Below are positions 13,343-64,000 of a stretch of 64,000 nt of DNA, one piece after another. The stretch is taken from positions 7,309,102 to 7,373,101 of the forward strand of contig NC_079414.1 in assembly GCF_026213295.1 (NCBI RefSeq), written 5' to 3'. This stretch comes from Gadus chalcogrammus. Lineage: Eukaryota; Chordata; Actinopteri; Gadiformes; Gadidae. The position numbers and the translations under genes were made by a program. The notes under the pieces are model-generated. The model was not told where the DNA came from, searched no databases, and saw only the letters and a program-made list of their open reading frames with translations. Position 1 is the first letter of the stretch, and each line of letters starts with the position of its first letter.

Positions 13343-13344
<2 letters not shown>

Positions 13345-13387
<43 letters not shown>
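13345..13387. repeat. (TG)n microsatellite
   Basis: About 21 units. Confidence 0.95.
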
Positions 13388-13388
<1 letters not shown>

Positions 13389-13447
13389 TGTGTGTGTGTG
13401 TGCGTCTGTGTGTGCGCAAGTGTCTGTGTGTCTCTGTATGTGTGTAT

Positions 13448-13495
13448 CTGGGCCCTTCACTGTGTGTTTATCTGGGCCCTTCACTGTGTGTTTAT
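13448..13495. repeat. 24-bp unit, two tandem copies
   Basis: TCTGGGCCCTTCACTGTGTG plus TTTA is repeated twice, between (GT)n arrays in the stx8 3' region. Confidence 0.8.
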
Positions 13496-13606
13496 CTGTG
13501 CACACACACACACGCGTGTGTGCGTGCGTGTGCGTGTGTGTGTGTGTGCGCTTGTGTGGGTGTGTCTCTGTGTGCATGTGTATGTCTGTGTGTGTGTCTG
13601 TGTGAG

Positions 13607-13733
<127 letters not shown>

Positions 13734-13799
13734 CTGGGTTTAATAGTCAGGATAAAATGGCACCATCCCCTCCGCTCCACCATGAAGGGGGCCCAGAGA

Positions 13800-52550
<38,751 letters not shown>

Positions 52551-52614
52551 ATTGAGGTAAATTCGTGTTAGCAAGTATCCAGGTAAGTGCTAGCAGCAGC
52601 TTCTTGTTTTGGTG

Positions 52615-52622
52615 TGACGTCA
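52615..52622. promoter_or_regulatory. perfect palindromic CRE (TGACGTCA) upstream of stx8
   Basis: The octamer is the full consensus CREB/ATF site. It lies 65-72 bp upstream of the stx8 start codon, within usual promoter range. Function is inferred from the motif and position only. Confidence 0.6.
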
Positions 52623-52712
52623 GAACGACGCTCTGCGAGGTTCAAAAGATACTTGGCAAAATCGTTAAAGGGACAGTAGCAAATGCAATACGCAATTCTC
52701 TCTCCCCCTCTC

Positions 52713-52819
<107 letters not shown>

Positions 52820-53299
52820 CACATATATATATATATATACACACACATTATACATTATTATGAGACTTGGTCTTTAATCTGTGCAAAGCACAATATAAGC
52901 ACATCAACAAGATGTCCGTGTCAAATGTACTCCTCTCTCAAGCAGGGCAACTCGCCGACTCAAGAGGATGGCGCAAAACAAACAGGTTGTGACCTCGCAG
53001 GTCACCACAGGGTCACAAAACCCACCGCACCAAAAACAAATCAACAACAAATATAAATCAATAAAAAAGTGAAAAAAGGAAAAATAATAAATCAATAAAC
53101 TAAATATAACTTATAAACCTGTTACATAAGCACACATTGTAAACCATGCCCTTTTTCAGCATGCAACATCTCAAAGCGACCATGACAATCAATAGACCTT
53201 TTTCACAGAGGCGTCAGCGTAGTAGGCCTACACACGTGTGTTGATCTGCTACCCTGCCCTGGTACAAGCCACCACCAGACCCATTATTGATGTTATGGG

Positions 53300-53329
53300 A
53301 AAATGGGACAAATGGGTTTGTCCCATTTT
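53300..53329. repeat. perfect 13-bp-arm hairpin in the divergent promoter spacer
   Basis: AAAATGGGACAAA and TTTGTCCCATTTT flank a 4-nt loop, TGGG. Confidence 0.85.
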
Positions 53330-54280
53330 GAAATCCTACAGAAAAAAAAACCACCAAAGGCTTCATCACAGAGGTGGTCAAATGGATGTATCTCATTACG
53401 TTAATTAAATGTGTTTTTATGACCACCAGAGCTATTAAACCTATGTGATGGAGGTCTATGTCATGTTGCTAAGTAACTATTATAATATATATATTTCCCA
53501 TAGGGGACAGTAGAGCTTGTTTTGCATCTTCCCTATTACCATTGCACCAGCAGATGACATGAAGGCTTTATGGAGGTTTTTTGTTTCATAGCAAAACAAT
53601 TGCTGTGTTTAGATCATAACATATAACTGTTGTGTTGAACAAAAACATTGGTTAGTCTTCTCAGAATTCATCGTGCATTCTGAATGCTACAACTAGAGAG
53701 ATTTTGAGTGACCCACATAGTGGTTTTCTCAGAGATTGTCACCACTATTTACAGTATGTTGTTTTGTATATCATCCGTGGTCCCTCAGTCAATGCATATT
53801 GACAAGTACCGTCAAGCTCAAACATGAATTTTAATGTTTTTTATAAACTATGTGTGACGGATCAACATTGCAAAAGTTTTTAGTTAAAATATTATACATT
53901 GATAATTAATATGCTTATTTATAGAAAGGCACGATAGACACAAACATTTATGTAGTCATTTATTTGTTTTCATTGTAACAACATCACAACAACACTTGTT
54001 GTTTCCAAATATAAACGTTTACGAGTGTGGAAAGCCACTTTTTGTGTTTTTTTGTTAAGTGTTAAAATACAAGTGGGGAAAGATTCAAACTCGTGTGTGT
54101 GATATATTAAACATATCAATGGACTCTTTTTGTAATTATTTAATAAGTAGGTCCATTGGTTTGCAAATAATACCTGCTGTGTTTGTTTTCTAAATATAAT
54201 TGCACCTAAAACAATGTATTTAAAAGGGGAATTAATTAAGAACAAAACACCACCATTTTGGATAAAGAAGAGCAGAGGTC

Positions 54281-54289
54281 TATAAAAGG
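54281..54289 (+). promoter_or_regulatory. TATA box candidate (TATAAAAGG), TBC/TLDc gene
   Basis: A perfect TATA consensus lies about 288 bp upstream of the chosen start codon. If used, transcription would start near 54310. Confidence 0.5.
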
Positions 54290-54369
54290 AAGTTTCCATT
54301 TTCAACACACAAAAACAAAACCACAAAAGCAGCCTTACCCCCATGCGGGTCTCACATGATCATAGCCTG

Positions 54370-54377
54370 TATATAAA
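54370..54377 (+). promoter_or_regulatory. second TATA-like element (TATATAAA), TBC/TLDc gene
   Basis: It lies about 199 bp upstream of the chosen start codon and would place a transcription start near 54400. With the element at 54281 it may define alternative starts. Confidence 0.4.
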
Positions 54378-54568
54378 CCCTCCTTCCCAGAGGGTTTGAG
54401 CAGTGAGCACTTTGACAGAACAGCCTCTATACACTCATAGACACACCAACATACATACACACACACAAACCCCCACACACACATACAAACACACATGCCA
54501 CCATTCCTGGTGTCTGGATGATAATGATCCATATTACAAGGACTTTGGAGCTCCCCCACTGCGGGACT

Positions 54569-60325
<5,757 letters not shown>

Positions 60326-60690
60326 GTTATGCTTGAAGTAATGCTTAAGACACATTCATTTAAGTGATTTCTTGTAATTGTATTTGTCAATTTGTATAAT
60401 TATTTTTATCATTATGCATATATCAAGCACTTGGATTAGATGGCATTTAACTTAACCAGGATTTAAAAAAAACAAAACATTTTTGTTAATTATTTTGCAA
60501 CTTTTCAGCCATTGGGAAAGACACATCATATGGCCTAATGTTATTTTAGATATTATATGTCTATGGTTATTTTAGATATTTTATCTTGAAATTAATTGGA
60601 ATATTTGAGTTGGTTTACTTTACAGTAATTGTGATATTTATATATTTTTTATATACAGAAAAATAAATACCCTGGAAATCGTGATTGAAG
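60326..60690 (+). other. TBC/TLDc gene 3' UTR
   Basis: AT-rich, ending near AATAAA at 60662-60667, the first canonical hexamer after the stop. A GT-containing stretch follows. Confidence 0.65.
60662..60667 (+). terminator. poly(A) signal of TBC/TLDc gene
   Basis: Canonical AATAAA about 337 nt after the stop, followed by GTGATTG and TGTGTCCCTG stretches. Confidence 0.65.
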
Positions 60691-61019
60691 CCCTCTATGT
60701 GTCCCTGTTAGAAATAATTATAGACAGGTGTATAGGAACTAGGCAGACTTTTCAATGATTTTGGTGGCTTCTAACTTTATTGAACTGCTCCAAGCCACCT
60801 TGCTCCGCAATCGAGCTACAAAGAAAGACCAACATTGCAGGTGTGGTGGATCATGCATGGTGCATGTAGGATCCATAGATTGGATGGTTCTCCCTTGAGG
60901 CATCATGCGGGATAATGAGGCGCGGTAATGTTTGCTGTTACTGGTGCTCCCCGCCACACTGAGGCGCTGGCGAGTCCGCGTGAGAACCAACGACGAACGA
61001 GACATTGAAACCAAAACAA

Positions 61020-61058
61020 AGTCCGCCAACATTCTACTGGACTGGGGATGTAACGAAT
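61020..61058 (+). other. candidate 3' end of a non-coding first exon, zinc-finger gene
   Basis: The stretch ends in ACGAAT followed by GTAAGT, a perfect donor, in a CpG-containing region 1.3 kb before the coding exon. The 5' boundary is unknown. Confidence 0.35.
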
Positions 61059-61558
61059 GTAAGTTATCATAATCACGTAGAAGCGTTTCATTGTCCTGTA
61101 CGTTGACGCCTGACGGTATTACCACTTGTTTTAAAACACGGAGACCGTAATAGCATCCCCGTTCAATTGAAGTGCCTACTACACTGTTATGTTCGCACCG
61201 CAGCGCCCATACTGAGGTTTATTTTATATGTAAAACAATTGGAATGCGTCGTTCTTCATGTGTTATACGAGCGCCGGTTAGATGTCTATATATGCGCCAA
61301 TCTCGAAACAAGCAAGCAAGGACACAATTCTAACTGAAAAGCTACGGCTAGTCTTTACCTAGCTATATGACTGACCTTATTTAGCAAAATTATGGTCTGT
61401 ACCATGGATGTATATGGCCGTGCACATGTGAGCATATGCGCATGTGTATTGATTTAGGTTCCTGGAGCTTGGCACGTACAGTAAGCATCCCTGTAATGTT
61501 ATAATTTTTCCCCATGAATGCCGTTATATTCAACGCATACAGTAATGTACTGACCAAA

Positions 61559-61606
61559 ACACATACAATTTGTATACCTATTACACATACAATTTGTATA
61601 CCTATT
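61559..61606. repeat. 24-bp unit, two perfect tandem copies
   Basis: The unit begins ACACATACAATTTGTATACC. The second copy overlaps the left target duplication of the adjacent hAT-like element. Confidence 0.85.
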
Positions 61607-61607
61607 C

Positions 61608-62267
61608 CAGGGATGGGCAACTTTCATGATAAAGAGGGCCACAATTCTTCATCATCACCATCAGAGGGCAATGTGACACTTCAACTAGACGTAAACTGAG
61701 AGAAGCTACACATTTTTGAATTTGTTGGATATGATTTCCTGTATTCTGGTGCATTTTGGGGATGGCCACTACCTACAAAATCTTCCAGATTCATAACCTA
61801 TGTATAGTATGTTGATTGAACCAACATACCTTCATTTCATGTTTTCCATGCTCAAACAGCCACATGATTGGTTAGTACTTCGATCAGTGCAAAGGGCTCA
61901 CATACATCATCATTCAATGATGTCACAAAACTGAAAAACAGTGGCCCAACATTAAGTGCAACAACTCAATGAACTCAAACCCAACAAGCATGATATTCAC
62001 TTCAGGGCAGTTGTAGGCGACTTTAGTGGAAACCTTTCATGACTGATACCGTTTCTAAGCAAACTAGACACATGGGTTAGCCTTTGAATTCTATGAACAG
62101 ACACTCTGCTTTTCTTCTTTCTTAACCAAGTTTTCTTTAACTCGATTTGTTTTTGATTATTATTATTAATTATTATTATTTTTTATTCAATAAAAATTAT
62201 GTGCGGGCCTGACTGAGTGAGGATGTGGGCCGTATGCGGCCCACGGGCTGCCAGTTGCCCATCCCTG
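61608..62267. mobile_element. non-autonomous hAT-like DNA transposon (660 bp)
   Basis: Perfect 15-bp terminal inverted repeats, CAGGGATGGGCAACT at the left and its complement at the right. The flanks are ACCTATTC (61600-61607) and ACCTAGTC (62268-62275), an 8-bp duplication with one mismatch, the length expected of hAT elements. The interior has no transposase frame. The CAGGGRTGGGCAA terminus is typical of Charlie-type hAT families. Confidence 0.85.
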
Positions 62268-62357
62268 ACCTAGTCCAAACCATAATATATTCAGTATTAG
62301 TGCATGTATTTTTGTGTATGTGTGTGTGTCTGTGTGTTTTATTACAGCTTGACAGCC

Positions 62358-62406
62358 ATGGGACCAGATGCTGAAACGGTCATTAAACTAGAATCCTCAG
62401 ATGAAG
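62358..62406 (+). CDS. zinc-finger gene coding exon 1
   Basis: ATG at 62358 in good context (GCCATGG). The exon begins at 62348 after TTTTATTACAG, so a non-coding 5' exon must exist upstream. It ends before GTAAGA. Confidence 0.82.
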
Positions 62407-63676
62407 GTAAGAAGTAATCATGTGCTCTGTGTAAAAAAGAGGAAATAATAATATGCATCCTTCTCCCCTTAAAATGTCTCATGACACCCAGAAACCCACT
62501 ACATTTTCACCAAAAACACCAAAGCTTTTATTTGAGGTAATCCGTTTCCTTGTTATGGTTGGGTCCTTAGATTGGTCCAACCCGGACGACACGCCAACTC
62601 CTGCAACGGAGACCCGCACAACCAAGAGATCTTACTCCTGCTCTGTCTGTGGCAAGCTGTTCGACAGACCGTCAAGGCTGGAGCGCCATGCAAGGGTGCA
62701 CACACGCACTTGTATCCCCAAGTCAAAGTGCCGCGAGGAGAGTCCCATGCAGTTAGTAAATCTCGCCAAGGACCAGAGTTGCCTCAACAGGCCCAGGTAT
62801 TACCCCTGCCCCGACTGCCAAAAAGTGTTCACCAGTCCGTCAAAGCGCGACAGGCACGCGCCCGTGCACCTGAAGAAGCCCAGCGGGCAAAATGCGTGTT
62901 CGTACTGCACCAAAGTCTTCAAGAAACCCACCGGGCTCATACGCCACGAGCGGATGCACACGGGTGAAAAACCTTTCATCTGCTCCGTGTGCGGAAAGGG
63001 CTTCTCCGACCCAGGACACTGCAAAGTGCACGAGAAGGGACACGCCGAGCTTCCGGAGAAGCCTCACTGCTGTAAAGACTGCGGCAGGTGCTACCAAAAG
63101 CCCTCCCAGCTCAGGCGCCACTTCCGCACGCACACAGGGGAGAAGCCGTTTGCCTGCGCCCTGTGCGACAGACGCTTCATTCGCTCCGAGGGGCTAAAGA
63201 GACACGAGAACTTCCACAGTGGACACAGGCCGCACAAGTGCATCGTCTGCCCAAAGGGCTTTTACACCCGCCACGAACTCAATACCCACAACCTGATCCA
63301 TTCGGGGATGAGGCCGCACATATGCCCCGTGTGCGGCAAGGGATTCACGCAGCTGGGCAACATGAAGGAGCATGAGCGCTGCGTCCACAGGAAGACGGAT
63401 CTTTACAAATGCGCAAAGTGCGGGGCGTCGTTCACGCACAGCCAGACGTTGAAAAATCATCAGCGCACACACACAGGCGAGAAGCCCTACCTGTGTGTCA
63501 CTTGTGGCCAGCGGTTCGCATGGAGCCGTTGCCTCAGTAGACACCAGAAGACACATGTGCACATTCAGAAGGACCTGGAGGCCAAAGAAACGCTCCTGGC
63601 CCCGGAGATCTTGGAGACATCTTCTGTCACCGATCACAGCAGCCAGACGCTCAGTGAAATAGAAAAAAACAACTGA
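62358..63676 (+). CDS. C2H2 zinc-finger protein with ten fingers (two coding exons)
   Basis: Coding exons are 62358-62406 and 62571-63676; joined CDS 1155 nt, 384 aa. Exon 1 follows the acceptor TTATTACAG and encodes MGPDAETVIKLESSDE, then donor G|GTAAGA. Exon 2 follows GTCCTTAG and begins D-WSNPDDTPTPATETRTTKR. Ten CxxC...HxxxH fingers follow, roughly residues 38-362. They begin YSCSVCGKLF, YPCPDCQKVF, NACSYCTKVF, FICSVCGKGF, HCCKDCGRCY, FACALCDRRF, HKCIVCPKGF, HICPVCGKGF, YKCAKCGASF and YLCVTCGQRF. TGEKP-type linkers join several of them. No KRAB, BTB or SCAN domain is visible; the short acidic N-terminus resembles many fish zinc-finger genes. It probably binds DNA in the nucleus; target unknown. 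Finger 8 has an extra residue between its histidines. I cannot name an ortholog. Confidence 0.92.
62571..63676 (+). CDS. zinc-finger gene coding exon 2, all ten fingers
   Basis: Acceptor CCTTAG; open to TGA at 63674-63676. The open frame continues upstream into the intron to an ATG at 62453, but the splice join gives the better N-terminus. Confidence 0.94.
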
Positions 63677-64000
63677 TTGCATGAATTGACGAAATTCGTT
63701 ACAGTTGGGTGTCCAATAGACTTTGGCTGGGTGCTCTGTTGTATGAAAAACATGAATATAAAACTGCAATTGCCGCACAGGAGACTTAAATAAATGGAGA
63801 CATCTCCTTTATTCCCTTGTGTGGCCGGCTGACACGTTTGTCTTTTTTAAAGCCTGACGATTGCATTATTTTTTGTTTTTCTTATGCTTTACGTAAAGGT
63901 TAATGGTGTTGTCCCATCACACTACCATACGATTTTGGAATCAGGCTTGCGTAATATTATTACGACCCTGACGTCTAGGGGATAGAGGGTAACAAAGCCA
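63677..64000 (+). other. zinc-finger gene 3' UTR and downstream DNA
   Basis: AATAAA at 63789-63794 lies about 113 nt after the stop and is followed by a T/GT-rich stretch (TTCCCTTGTGTGG). Beyond it nothing is recognised to the window end. Confidence 0.65.
63789..63794 (+). terminator. poly(A) signal of zinc-finger gene
   Basis: Canonical AATAAA with a GT-rich downstream element about 20-30 nt on. Confidence 0.7.

Larger units (their letters stand above)
60691..62347 (+). other. intergenic and 5' region of the zinc-finger gene
   Basis: A CpG-containing stretch around 60900-61220 ends in a perfect donor-like site, AAT|GTAAGT at 61056-61064. It is a plausible non-coding first exon and promoter. 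A 24-bp tandem repeat (61559-61606) and a 660-bp hAT-like element (61608-62267) follow, in what would be the 5' UTR intron. Confidence 0.5.

Noticed and set aside
60739..61125. 128-codon minus-strand frame after the TBC/TLDc gene
   Set aside because: No family resemblance, no splice or promoter support; it overlaps the CpG-containing presumed first exon of the zinc-finger gene on the other strand.
62453..62570. Intronic extension of the zinc-finger frame starting MHPSPLKMSHD
   Set aside because: It lies between a good donor (62407) and acceptor (62570), and the spliced N-terminus MGPDAETVIKLESSDE is more typical. Retention is possible but unsupported.

Overview
The window is vertebrate nuclear DNA, almost certainly from a teleost fish. 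It has split genes with consensus splice sites, exons scattered over tens of kilobases, AATAAA poly(A) signals, and an extreme density of (CA)n/(GT)n and (CT)n/(GA)n microsatellites. Such density is reminiscent of codfishes, but that is only an inference. No prokaryotic, viral, rRNA, tRNA-gene or CRISPR feature was seen.

Layout. (1) 1-12.07 kb, + strand: the 3' end of netrin-1 (ntn1). It contains the penultimate 75-nt exon (4427-4501), the terminal coding exon (8850-9178) and a roughly 2.9-kb AT-rich 3' UTR ending near the AATAAA at 12047. (2) 12.7-52.55 kb, - strand: complete syntaxin-8 (stx8) in eight coding exons (joined CDS 723 nt, 240 aa). Most of its length is intron 6 (22.8 kb) and intron 7 (8.3 kb). 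ntn1 and stx8 converge tail to tail. (3) 52.55-54.57 kb: the spacer between two diverging genes. A perfect palindromic CRE lies next to stx8, and two TATA-like elements lie next to the neighbour. (4) 54.57-60.67 kb, + strand: an 11-exon gene for a TBC + TLDc protein (734 aa). It resembles TBC1D24 but carries about 150 extra N-terminal residues. (5) 61.6-62.27 kb: a non-autonomous hAT-like transposon with matching 15-bp termini and near-identical 8-bp flanks. (6) 62.36-63.68 kb, + strand: a two-exon gene for a ten-finger C2H2 zinc-finger protein (384 aa), probably preceded by a non-coding first exon near 61.0 kb.

The genes are not an operon and share no single pathway. Netrin-1 is a secreted guidance cue. 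Syntaxin-8 is an endosomal Qc-SNARE. The TBC/TLDc protein belongs to a family linked to vesicle traffic and oxidative-stress resistance. The zinc-finger protein is probably a nuclear DNA-binding protein. The ntn1-stx8 link is ancient and also found in mammals. A TBC1D24-like gene head-to-head with stx8, where mammals have CFAP52, is the main departure from the mammalian gene order.

The non-coding DNA holds several mobile-element candidates: a near-perfect long-inverted-repeat element at 32483-33334, a 660-bp hAT-like element, small MITEs and a LINE 3' tail. It also holds perfect or near-perfect hairpins, an isolated CpG-rich patch in stx8 intron 6, and more than 20 long simple-repeat arrays. 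No wholly new biological system was identified. The best leads are the extended TBC1D24-like paralog, the long-inverted-repeat element and the 39.5-kb hairpin. Splice joins were inferred by eye from consensus sites, reading phase and alignment to remembered family members; no transcript was consulted.
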